Source: Bacteroidota bacterium (GTDB taxonomy: Bacteria; Bacteroidota; Bacteroidia; Chitinophagales; Chitinophagaceae). From it: DNA of 53,207 bases. The notes beneath the pieces were generated by a model. The model made no database searches, was not told the origin of the DNA, and was given only the letters and a program-made list of their open reading frames with translations. The DNA lies in the NCBI GenBank assembly GCA_029561305.1, contig JAKQJG010000294.1:1-53207 (forward strand). The letters are read 5' to 3'. The stretch's first letter is position 1. Each line of letters begins with the position of its first letter. The position numbers and the translations under genes are program-made. Positions 43,623 through 50,182 of the stretch are shown piece after piece.

Positions 43623-44356
43623 TTAAAGCTTTGCTGGTTGACGACAAACAGCCGTCCATCGAGTTACTCAAATACCTGCTGCAGCAACACTGCCCGGAGA
43701 TAAATGACATCGCCACTGCCAATAGTGTGCGGGAGGCTTTGCAGCTGGTAAAAAACTTTCAACCGGATATTTTATTTCTCGACATACAAATGCCACAGCA
43801 AAGCGGTTTCGACCTGCTCAATGCTGTTGATAACTGGACATTTGAAGTGATCTTTACCACGGCATACAATGAGTTTGCCATACAGGCCATACGCTTTAGC
43901 GCATTGGATTACCTGCTAAAACCGGTTGATGCCGGCGAACTGGTAAAAGCTGTGGACAGGTATAAGGCAAAGCGGTTATATGCCCCAGCGGGAGGCGAGC
44001 TATATAAGAATTTTATCCAGAATATCTCCTCTCAAAACCGGAAGCTTGCCTTACCCGGCACTTCAACCATAAAATATGTTGGCCTGGATGAGATCATCCG
44101 CCTGCAGGCCGAACGCAACTATACTAAATTATTTTTCACCAATGGCAAGAGTTTTACTGCAGCCAAAACATTAAAAGAGTATGAAGAGGTACTGAGCAGC
44201 AGTGGCTCTTTTATCCGTGTACACCGGATGCACCTGGTGAATTATAATTTCATAAAGGAATACGACCGGGAAGGATTGTTGCATTTAAAAGATGGTTCCA
44301 GCGTGGAAGTATCCCGCAGAAAAAAAGAAAGCCTGCTAAGGTTTTTGAAACGCTGA
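43619..44356 (+). CDS. LytTR-family response regulator
   Basis: 245 residues. Receiver with DD at 8-9, phosphoacceptor Asp55 in ILFLDIQMPQQSGFD, Thr in FTTAYNEFAI and Lys in YLLKPVDAG; then a LytTR DNA-binding domain (residues about 145-242; IIRLQAERNYTKLFF, FIRVHRMHLVN, GSSVEVSRRKKE). The ATG overlaps the kinase stop in ATGA, so translation is coupled and the two form a standard pair. A stand-alone LytTR gene begins 160 bp downstream, with three direct repeats in between that look like LytTR binding sites. Confidence 0.95.
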   Translation: MIKALLVDDKQPSIELLKYLLQQHCPEINDIATANSVREALQLVKNFQPDILFLDIQMPQQSGFDLLNAVDNWTFEVIFTTAYNEFAIQAIRFSALDYLLKPVDAGELVKAVDRYKAKRLYAPAGGELYKNFIQNISSQNRKLALPGTSTIKYVGLDEIIRLQAERNYTKLFFTNGKSFTAAKTLKEYEEVLSSSGSFIRVHRMHLVNYNFIKEYDREGLLHLKDGSSVEVSRRKKESLLRFLKR

Positions 44357-44405
44357 CACAAGGGTAAGGCCGCTGTTTATTGCGAATGACGGGCCTGTTA
44401 CTCAC

Positions 44406-44461
44406 CGTTCCCTTTCAATTTGATACGCTTCATTTAAATTTTCCGGCGTTTCGTTTCAATT
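44406..44461 (+). promoter_or_regulatory. Three 15 bp direct repeats at 20-21 bp spacing: candidate LytTR operator
   Basis: Copies are CGTTCCCTTTCAATT (44406-44420), CGCTTCATTTAAATT (44426-44440) and CGTTTCGTTTCAATT (44447-44461). The outer two agree at 13 of 15 positions and the middle one at 11-12. Start-to-start distances of 20 and 21 bp place them on one face of the helix, the layout expected for LytTR proteins, which bind direct repeats about two turns apart. The last copy ends 54 bp before the start of the LytTR-only gene. Confidence 0.6.
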
Positions 44462-44515
44462 CATTTTAATAAGAATGGCAAACGATCCATTTTTACGTCA
44501 TAAAATCAAAAGCCC

Positions 44516-44851
44516 ATGCAAGTACATACAAATCAAATCACCGTTGCCACCACAGCAGGCCATTTCTTTTTTTCAGCTGAAGAGATAGTAAGACTGGAAG
44601 CCTGCAGCAATTACACCAATATTTATTTTACCAACAAAAAGAAAATGCTTACGAGCAAAGTGCTGAAAGATTTTGCAGTGATGCTGGAGCCGATGGGTTT
44701 TGTACGCACCCATCGTACGCACCTGGTAAACAAAAAGCATATCGCCTTTGTAAGCAATGACGGTAGTGTGATCATGAAAGATGAGAGCATTGCTGAAATA
44801 TCCAGGCGCATGAAAAGTAATGTGATGAAAGTGTTGAGGAATGCTGCCTGA
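44516..44851 (+). CDS. Stand-alone LytTR DNA-binding protein (no receiver)
   Basis: 111 residues forming only a LytTR domain: FFFSAEEIVRLEACSNYTNIYF, the recognition part FVRTHRTHLVNKKHIAFV, and SIAEISRRMKSNVMKVL. It resembles the DNA-binding half of the regulator at 43619-44356 (SNYTNIYFTN against RNYTKLFFTN; HRTHLVN against HRMHLVN). There is no receiver, membrane helix or ligand domain, so activity must depend on its level, on dimerization with another LytTR protein, or on a partner. The upstream gap holds three direct repeats of the LytTR type, suggesting control by the preceding regulator, by itself, or by both. A GC-rich terminator lies about 180 bp downstream. Confidence 0.9.
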   Translation: MQVHTNQITVATTAGHFFFSAEEIVRLEACSNYTNIYFTNKKKMLTSKVLKDFAVMLEPMGFVRTHRTHLVNKKHIAFVSNDGSVIMKDESIAEISRRMKSNVMKVLRNAA

Positions 44852-45033
44852 TACATTCAATAACCAGGAACAACCGTTGGGTAAGTCAGCAGAAAAAAAT
44901 AAACCATTGGCCTGCATCTTGCAGTCATGAAGATATCATCCACACCCTGCAGAAAAAAAATAAAGTATAGGCAAAAAATATTACGTTTCGGTTTCAGTGT
45001 TGCCATGTAAAACAATCCACTACATTACTGGCT

Positions 45034-45062
45034 GCCCGCCCTCCCGGCGGGCTTTTTTTTTT
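45034..45062 (+). terminator. Intrinsic terminator, plus strand
   Basis: A perfect 7 bp stem GCCCGCC / GGCGGGC (45034-45040, 45046-45052) with loop CTCCC and a following run of ten T. It can end the LytTR-only transcript, or a separate short RNA from the 180 bp before it. Confidence 0.9.
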
Positions 45063-45079
45063 CGCCTGCAGCCGTTTTA

Positions 45080-45107
45080 AAAAAAGAAAACCCCGCCAAT
45101 GGCGGGG
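45080..45107 (-). terminator. Intrinsic terminator, minus strand
   Basis: A perfect 7 bp stem CCCCGCC / GGCGGGG (45091-45097, 45101-45107) with loop AAT; on the minus strand it is followed by TTTTCTTTTTTT. It lies 43 bp after the stop of the small membrane protein gene and faces the plus-strand terminator, so the two transcripts are well insulated. Confidence 0.88.
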
Positions 45108-45149
45108 CGCATAAACCAAAACTTCCAAATGAAGTGTTGGTGTACCTGG

Positions 45150-45413
45150 TTATTTTTTTACCCCCAGGGCTTTAGATGGTGTAAATGAAAACAAGGTGGC
45201 CAATAACAATAATGGAATGGCCGGCAATACAACCATCATCGTGGATGCCTTTTGCATGTCGAAGGCAAACCGGCAGGCCAGTACGATCATAAGATACAGC
45301 CCTATATAATAAGATAATGGATCGGGTTCATACGGAAGGCTTACTTCTTTGGCTATCCAATAAAAAACGGTTGCGATCTCTGCGCACCAGCAGATCCAGA
45401 ATAAATACTTCAT
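45150..45413 (-). CDS. Small hypothetical membrane protein
   Basis: 87 residues from the ATG ending at 45413 (MKYLFWICWCAEIATVFYW); the frame is open 18 codons further but the segment before is not hydrophobic and not needed. Three membrane helices are likely: residues about 2-19, 33-50 and 57-75, the last ending in FSFTPSKALGVKK. I do not recognise a family. It has its own terminator on the minus strand, so it is a single-gene transcript. Function unknown. Confidence 0.68.
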   Translation of the reverse strand: MKYLFWICWCAEIATVFYWIAKEVSLPYEPDPLSYYIGLYLMIVLACRFAFDMQKASTMMVVLPAIPLLLLATLFSFTPSKALGVKK

Positions 45414-45790
45414 TGTGTTTTGTTTTAAATGACTTTGTTTTTGTTTGGCTATTGTTGCAATTAACAATCATTAACTGCTAACTGGATACAAAATAAGCTC
45501 AACAACACAGCACTTCTACATTGCATTTATTAAAAGGCGGGTGCCGTCAAGTAAACGGAGAAATGAATATAACGAGCAATGGTTTTACATCCCGGCTTCA
45601 CCAACCCGTTCACTTTAAGCATTAAAGCAACAGCCTGTTTCAAAACCGTTTTTAAAAAGCCAACTGCAATGCTTTTATAAACAGCTAATTTGATTTTTTG
45701 CATCCTTTATTTAAAAATGAAGCAACCTCAGCATTTAATTATTTTCCGGGTTCACTTTTTATCACAGTTTTACAACATATCAACAAAAAA
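45414..45790. other. 377 bp intergenic region with no intact gene
   Basis: Between the small membrane protein gene (minus) and the truncated fibre gene (plus). It contains AGCCTGTTTCAAAACC at 45632-45647, which recurs upstream of the 800-residue fibre gene (minus strand, 21237-21251, one base shorter). I see no RNA gene or coding frame apart from an unconvincing extension of the fibre fragment. Confidence 0.45.
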
Positions 45791-45937
45791 ATGAAAAAAC
45801 TGCTTATCACTTTTTCAATAGCATCCATAACAGTAACAGCCGTTGCACAAAATAATATCGGCATCGGAACCAGCACGCCAAACGCAAGTGCCATGTTTGA
45901 TATCAACAGTACATCAAAAAGGGATTTTGATGCATGA
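45791..45937 (+). pseudogene. Truncated fibre-like gene: signal peptide and first repeat only
   Basis: 48 codons: signal peptide MKKLLITFSIASITVTAVAQ, then NNIGIGTSTPNASAMFDINS TSK, which is the standard opening of the fibre-like proteins (compare NVGIGTNTPAKKLSV and VTTPHPNAYFQINSTNRG in this window). After TSK the sequence continues RDFDA and a stop, where relatives have a glycine and LLIPRM followed by hundreds of residues. The remainder is missing: the next gene begins 53 bp later with an unrelated product. It is most likely the 5' remnant of a gene after a deletion. Because it keeps a signal peptide it could still be translated as a short peptide. Confidence 0.75.
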
Positions 45938-45990
45938 ATGAGGAAGCCACAAAACAACTGCCGCAAAAAAAATAAATTAAAAAAACTAAT

Positions 45991-46821
45991 ATGAAAAAGC
46001 ACCTATCATTGCTGCTTGCTGCATTTGTTTTCATCAGCAGCTTTGCACAGCAAAATCCTGAGCAAAAGCTGCCAGCCATTTCCAAAACTCCCATCGCACT
46101 GTTGGGCATGTATCATTTTGACAATCCAAACCAGGATCAATTCAATGTAAAATCAGACAGCATTCTATCTGAAAAAAGACAAAAAGAGCTGGAAGCACTT
46201 GTGAAACAACTGGCAACATTCCAGCCTACCCATATTGCCCTTGAATTTAATAAAAACGACAGCGCCCTGGATATACGTTACCAGGAATACCTGAAAGGGA
46301 AATATCAACTTGCACCCAGCGAAAGGGAACAGATTGGATTTCGTCTGGCCCGTTTAATGGGTCATCCGCACATTTATCCTGTTGATGAGCCATCCATTCA
46401 GTTAAACTTTAATCCGGGTGAACTGGCTGCTGAGTTTTCACCATTGCTGCAACAATTAACCGAAACCGGTAATACAATTGTTGGGCAGATTAACACATGG
46501 GTACAGCAAAAAACAATTGGTGCTGTATTATCCCGGCTTAATTCCCCGGAGTTGGATAAATTGAATATTGATTTATACTACCGGTTTTTACTTCCTGTTG
46601 GCAAAGGTGATACTCAACCCGGGCTTGACGGCGTGGTGAGTTGGTACAAACGAAATCTTTACATCCTGAAACATATTCAGGAACTAATCAGTACTGATCA
46701 ATCTAAAAAAAGAGTATTGGTGATTTTTGGCCAGGGGCATACTGCGATGCTTAAACAATTTATGCACTATTCAAACGAATTTGAGGTGATGGATATTCAA
46801 CAGTTTCTTCCTAAGGAATAA
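45991..46821 (+). CDS. DUF5694-type (TraB/ChaN-like) secreted protein
   Basis: 276 residues with signal peptide (MKKHLSLLLAAFVFISSFAQ). The features fit DUF5694 within the broader TraB/EreA-like fold: ALLGMYHFDNPNQD (the GxxHF metal-type motif near 35-40), LSEKRQKELEALVKQLATF, THIALEFN (Glu), GHPHIYPVDEP, and the C-terminal FGQGHTAMLKQFM (Gly-His). Members are putative metal-dependent hydrolases without proven substrates. It is preceded by the truncated fibre fragment and followed, 182 bp later, by a lipoprotein gene; no operon is apparent. Confidence 0.78.
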   Translation: MKKHLSLLLAAFVFISSFAQQNPEQKLPAISKTPIALLGMYHFDNPNQDQFNVKSDSILSEKRQKELEALVKQLATFQPTHIALEFNKNDSALDIRYQEYLKGKYQLAPSEREQIGFRLARLMGHPHIYPVDEPSIQLNFNPGELAAEFSPLLQQLTETGNTIVGQINTWVQQKTIGAVLSRLNSPELDKLNIDLYYRFLLPVGKGDTQPGLDGVVSWYKRNLYILKHIQELISTDQSKKRVLVIFGQGHTAMLKQFMHYSNEFEVMDIQQFLPKE

Positions 46822-47003
46822 AGCTGGTTGCCTTATAGCCTATACTTTTAAAGGCTTCAGTATTATCATACCAAACTGCAGCGTTCAAAGGCATAACAGC
46901 CCGTTGAATATTCACCTCACTTCAATCCATAAAAGCTGCATTTCATCTGTAAAAATTTTGCTGCTCGCCCCATTCTTAAGAACTTGGCATAAAATTAATC
47001 AAA

Positions 47004-47543
47004 ATGAAAAATACATTGATCGCATTACTAATCCCCTGCTGGCTGCTGGTTTCGTGCAGTAGTACTACCCCACGGCAGTATTTTGAACGGGCTTCTCTCA
47101 ATTGTAACCTGCTATATGGCTTTGCCGGTTATGAATTAAAGCGTGACCTGTCGTTGCCATCGGAAAAATTAGTGGATGCAAATACTATGAAGATGGCACC
47201 GGTATCAAGAGCCGAAGTGGTAAAAGAAAAGTTGGCCAGGGCAGAAGAAAATTACCAGAAAGTAAAAGACCTGGGCAGTAATGAAGATGCTGATGAAATG
47301 CTGAAAGCTGCTGTTATGTTGTATGAGTTTGTAATCCCTGTTTACAAAAATGAATATACCCAATTGGCAGCCTTATACGATGCCAACGCTCCAGCTGAAA
47401 AAATTGCCGCTACGGAAAAAAGCATAACAGATAAGTATGCCGATACATTTGAAAGGTTGTATAACAACGTGATGAAAACAGGCACTGCCTATGCAGAGAA
47501 AAACGGTATTGAAGTAAGACAAGTAAATCCTTCGCCAAGGTAA
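47004..47543 (+). CDS. Hypothetical lipoprotein
   Basis: 179 residues. Lipoprotein signal (MKNTLIALLIPCWLLVSCSSTT; lipobox LVSC, Cys18). The mature part is almost entirely helical with charged, Ala-rich helices (RAEVVKEKLARAEENYQKVKDL, ADEMLKAAVMLYEFVIPVY, AEKIAATEKSITDKYADTFERL), probably a helical bundle. I do not recognise a family. It converges with the XRE regulator gene, 65 bp between the stops. Membrane-anchored periplasmic location is likely. Confidence 0.75.
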   Translation: MKNTLIALLIPCWLLVSCSSTTPRQYFERASLNCNLLYGFAGYELKRDLSLPSEKLVDANTMKMAPVSRAEVVKEKLARAEENYQKVKDLGSNEDADEMLKAAVMLYEFVIPVYKNEYTQLAALYDANAPAEKIAATEKSITDKYADTFERLYNNVMKTGTAYAEKNGIEVRQVNPSPR

Positions 47544-47608
47544 TTACATATTGGTCATTACATTCAGTGAGATGCATTTATCCATTACAGGTAAAAAAAA
47601 TATTCTTC

Positions 47609-47812
47609 TCACTTTACATACTCCAGCACATCAGCAGGCTGGCAATCGAGTGCTTTGCAAATGGCTTCGAGTGTACTGAACCGGATGGCTTTTGCCTTGC
47701 CCGTTTTAAGAATGGACAAATTTGACAGCGTGAGCCCAACCTTATCGGAAAGCTCATTGAGCGACATTTTTCTTTTCGCCATCATTACGTCTAAGTTTAC
47801 TATGATTGGCAT
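47609..47812 (-). CDS. Small XRE/Cro-type HTH regulator (YozG-like)
   Basis: 67 residues, little more than one helix-turn-helix: MMAKRKMSLNELSDKVGLTLSNLSILKTGKAKAIRFSTLEAICKALDCQPADVLEY, with the end of the ORF four residues later. This is the YozG-like group, which is regularly found next to a DUF2975 membrane protein. The start follows the DUF2975 stop by 3 bp, so the two are cotranscribed. It is the natural candidate to bind the twin palindromes covering the operon promoter (48385-48419), giving autorepression; the binding itself is inference. Confidence 0.88.
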   Translation of the reverse strand: MPIIVNLDVMMAKRKMSLNELSDKVGLTLSNLSILKTGKAKAIRFSTLEAICKALDCQPADVLEYVK

Positions 47813-47815
47813 GGC

Positions 47816-48352
47816 TTATACAGTTAATTCGTTTTCGGATTGAATTTCTATGCCTCTTTTAAAGATGGTGGCAATAACATACACTACTGCTGCCATCAGG
47901 ATAAAGGCCTGGCTATCCGCCCAAAACGGATCGAGGTTGTCAAAGTCAAGCCCATGATGCTGCATGTTCCTGGACACTTCCCTTGCGATATAACTAATGA
48001 TGCCTATGGAAAGTGTGTAGTAGCTGATCTGTGAAATCTTTTCTGACACAAAATGGCTGAAGGGCTTTTCCAGGTCAAGCTTGTGAACCAACTTGATGAC
48101 GATATAAAATAAGTGAGCTTTTAAAAAAGATATGAACAGTATAAAACTGTAGATACCAAAATACACCCAGTGATTGCGATGATACAGCTCACTCAGATCC
48201 AGCTTTTGATACAGGTTCTTGACAAATTCAGGTTTGTAAATACTGACTACAAAATTGACAAGCAATCCGCCGGCCTCAATACTCAGGCCAACGAAGATGA
48301 TCCAGGCAACAATTTGTAAGCCTTTGAACACGAGGTTGTTAGATTTTGACAT
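47816..48352 (-). CDS. DUF2975 membrane protein
   Basis: 178 residues with four predicted membrane helices (about 8-32, 62-80, 102-125 with ISYYTLSIGIISYIAREV, and 145-166 with AFILMAAVVYVIATIF). The last helix ends in KRGIEIQSENELTV, the characteristic DUF2975 tail (RG.EIQ.E.ELTV). DUF2975 proteins are always small membrane proteins and are commonly paired with a YozG-like HTH regulator, as here. The pair behaves like a membrane component with its own repressor; its biological function has not been established. Confidence 0.9.
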   Translation of the reverse strand: MSKSNNLVFKGLQIVAWIIFVGLSIEAGGLLVNFVVSIYKPEFVKNLYQKLDLSELYHRNHWVYFGIYSFILFISFLKAHLFYIVIKLVHKLDLEKPFSHFVSEKISQISYYTLSIGIISYIAREVSRNMQHHGLDFDNLDPFWADSQAFILMAAVVYVIATIFKRGIEIQSENELTV

Positions 48353-48377
48353 AATTGTGAAGTTTTAAATTATACCA

Positions 48378-48407
48378 CAAAAATAATAAATATTTATTGA
48401 TAAACAA
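48378..48407 (-). promoter_or_regulatory. Bacteroidota-type promoter of the DUF2975-XRE operon
   Basis: On the minus strand: TTG (48407-48405) as -33, 19 bases, then TATTTTTG (48385-48378) matching TAnnTTTG as -7. The start codon of the DUF2975 gene is 26 bases after the -7 element. This is the clearest phylum-type promoter I found in the window. Confidence 0.65.
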
Positions 48408-48419
48408 TAAATATTTATT
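48385..48419. promoter_or_regulatory. Twin 14 bp palindromes AATAAATATTTATT, probable operator
   Basis: Two identical perfect palindromes (48385-48398 and 48406-48419), exactly 21 bp apart start to start, separated by GATAAAC. The first abuts the -7 element and the -33 TTG lies at the edge of the second, so a bound protein would cover the promoter. The likely ligand is the XRE protein of the same operon. Confidence 0.7.
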
Positions 48420-48595
48420 CCGAAACAGCAGTTCGCCTGCATTTTGCCAATTTTCAACAGACTTTAGCAGGTTGCAAATGGGGGAATTGGCTCTTCAATT
48501 AAATTAAATAAAAGGCTTTAGATAAGCCCAACTAATAGAAGGATGATTGAAAACATATGCCGAAGGAAATGTCTGCAGTTTAAAGAAACAGGTCG

Positions 48596-49117
48596 TCAAT
48601 TTCTTATGTCAAGAAACATTTGATAGTGCTCATTGTAGTGCGTTTCGGTAACCTGGAACTGGTGACTTCCGATAATGTTGAAACCTGCTTTATGATAAAA
48701 ATCAACGGCCCTGGTATTGCCGATCCACGTAAACAACCAAATACCTGATTGATAATTTTCTTTTGCCAGGTCGATATTAAATTTTAGTAATTCAAAACCA
48801 AACTTTAAACCATAAAATTCCTTTAGCAGATAAATGCGGTCAAGCCTGGCGATATTATCACGGTTTATATTTGAATGTGTACTATTGAAAACTATTTTAG
48901 AAAACCCGATGGTTGCATCCTTGTAATTTAATATGTGGTAGATATTTTTTTCAGTGCATATTTCTTCTTGAACAGCCATCTCATTATAATTTTTTTCCAA
49001 AAACGCATTCATGTCTTCTGCAGAACAACTTCCCCTGTGGGCTTCCTCCACTGCAATAGCACCGATTGTAGCAATAGATGAAGTATTTTTCACAGTGGCT
49101 CTTGTAATTGAAAACAT
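48596..49117 (-). CDS. GNAT-family N-acetyltransferase
   Basis: 173 residues with the GNAT layout: a DRIYLLKEFYGLKFGFELL segment for motif A (here YGLKFG takes the place of RGxGxG/A), then LFTWIGNTRAVDFYHKAGFNIIGSH for motif B, which is typical of RimI-like and protein or small-molecule acetyltransferases. The substrate is unknown. The N-terminal part (ITRATVKNTSSIATIGAIAVEEAHRG) fits the usual first strand and helix. It lies between the DUF2975 operon and the LytTR regulator on the same strand, without obvious coupling. Confidence 0.85.
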   Translation of the reverse strand: MFSITRATVKNTSSIATIGAIAVEEAHRGSCSAEDMNAFLEKNYNEMAVQEEICTEKNIYHILNYKDATIGFSKIVFNSTHSNINRDNIARLDRIYLLKEFYGLKFGFELLKFNIDLAKENYQSGIWLFTWIGNTRAVDFYHKAGFNIIGSHQFQVTETHYNEHYQMFLDIRN

Positions 49118-49175
49118 CTGATTTTTTATCTGTTAAAAAGAAACCTGTATACAAGCAATTGCCTGCTTCCTTTTT

Positions 49176-49946
49176 CTACCTGTCAAACCATTTTTTAAAC
49201 CCCGGTGCCTTTTCCCTGCTGATATCCTGCTCCATCTTTATAGGGGCCTTTAATGTGATCACCAATTTTTGATTTTCCTGAGGTTTGATGCTTTGTATCG
49301 ATTCAATATGGATAATGCTCTGGCGGTTGGCACGATAGTACATTTTGGGGTCAAGCAGTTCTTCAATTTCATCCAGCGTGGTAAAATCAAGGATATATTT
49401 TTCACCAGAAAATGTAAGCAGGTAGTTTAAATTCTCCCGGTAAAAACAAGCAATATCTTTTGTGAGAATGGGCAACCAGTTGTTCCGCACTTTCACAACA
49501 AACTTTTCTTTGTAAGCTGTAGTACCCTGGTTTGGATTGGCCATCATCTTTAATAATTCATGCACATCTTTTGGGTAGGCTGTTTTACTCTGCACAATGG
49601 AACGTGCTTTGTCAATCGCTCTTTTTAATTCTTCTTCATCCACCGGCTTTAGCAGGTAATCAATGCCATTTACTTTAAATGCACGCAGTGCATATTCATC
49701 ATACGCTGTAGTAAACACAATGGGACAACTAAAATTATAGCGCTCAAATATTTCGAAGCTGGTACCATCACTCAACTGTATATCGGCAAAGATCAGGTCC
49801 GGTTCTGCGTTTTCCATAAACCACTTATACGCCGTCTTTACACTCGGCAATACTTCTTTAATCTTTACATCGGGCGCTGCTTCGCCAATCTTATACAGCA
49901 GTTCCCTGGCTATCAGGTTTTCGTCTTCAATGATTACTGCGTTCAT
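49176..49946 (-). CDS. LytTR-family response regulator
   Basis: 256 residues. Receiver with acidic residues at 7-9 (EDE), phosphoacceptor Asp55 in LIFADIQLSDGTSFE, Thr in FTTAYDEYALRAF and Lys in YLLKPVDEEEL; LytTR domain in the last about 105 residues (ACFYRENLNYLLTF, YYRANRQSIIHIESI, DISREKAPGFKKW). It is paired with the kinase at 50183-53188, but the two are separated by 236 bp filled mostly with heptamer repeats, instead of the usual overlap. Transcription from the kinase promoter would have to cross the repeats; an own promoter within them is possible. Confidence 0.93.
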   Translation of the reverse strand: MNAVIIEDENLIARELLYKIGEAAPDVKIKEVLPSVKTAYKWFMENAEPDLIFADIQLSDGTSFEIFERYNFSCPIVFTTAYDEYALRAFKVNGIDYLLKPVDEEELKRAIDKARSIVQSKTAYPKDVHELLKMMANPNQGTTAYKEKFVVKVRNNWLPILTKDIACFYRENLNYLLTFSGEKYILDFTTLDEIEELLDPKMYYRANRQSIIHIESIQSIKPQENQKLVITLKAPIKMEQDISREKAPGFKKWFDR

Positions 49947-49954
49947 GATCGTTA

Positions 49955-50095
49955 GTTTAAAGTTTAATTGTTTAAAGTTTAGGGTTTAAGGTTTAGGGTT
50001 TAAGGTTTAAGGTTTAAAGTTTAAGGTTTAAGGTTTAAGGTTTAAAGTTTAAAGTTTAAGGTTTAAGATTTAGGGTTTAGAGTTTAGGGTTTAGG
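49955..50095. repeat. Telomere-like heptamer array (GTTTAAG/GTTTAGG), about 20 units
   Basis: Eighteen uninterrupted 7-mers in register (49970-50095), preceded by two more after a one-base slip (49955-49968). Units are mostly GTTTAAG, GTTTAAA and GTTTAGG; single units are GTTTAGA, GTTTAAT and ATTTAGG. The GTTTAGG variant is a permutation of TTTAGGG. The array begins 9 bp upstream of the LytTR regulator start. Confidence 0.92.
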
Positions 50096-50142
50096 GTTAA
50101 CTAGTCCTCATCAACCTACAGCTTGATTCAATGCCCTCACTA

Positions 50143-50177
50143 TTAACCATTTACCATTCACCTTTCACCATTCAGCC
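50143..50177. repeat. Second heptamer tract (TTCACCA family), five units
   Basis: TTAACCA, TTTACCA, TTCACCT, TTCACCA, TTCAGCC in register, ending 5 bp before the kinase stop codon. The reverse complement reads as TGGTGAA/TGGTAAA/TGGTTAA, close to the units seen at 15646 and 23330. Confidence 0.7.
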
Positions 50178-50182
50178 CTCCC

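Noticed and set aside
45698..45790. Upstream extension of the truncated fibre gene
   Set aside because: The signal peptide begins at 45791; the upstream residues have no counterpart in the related fibre genes.
49955..50095. Heptamer array as plant telomere contamination or a CRISPR array
   Set aside because: It lies between two bacterial genes of one signalling pair, has degenerate units and no spacers of constant length.
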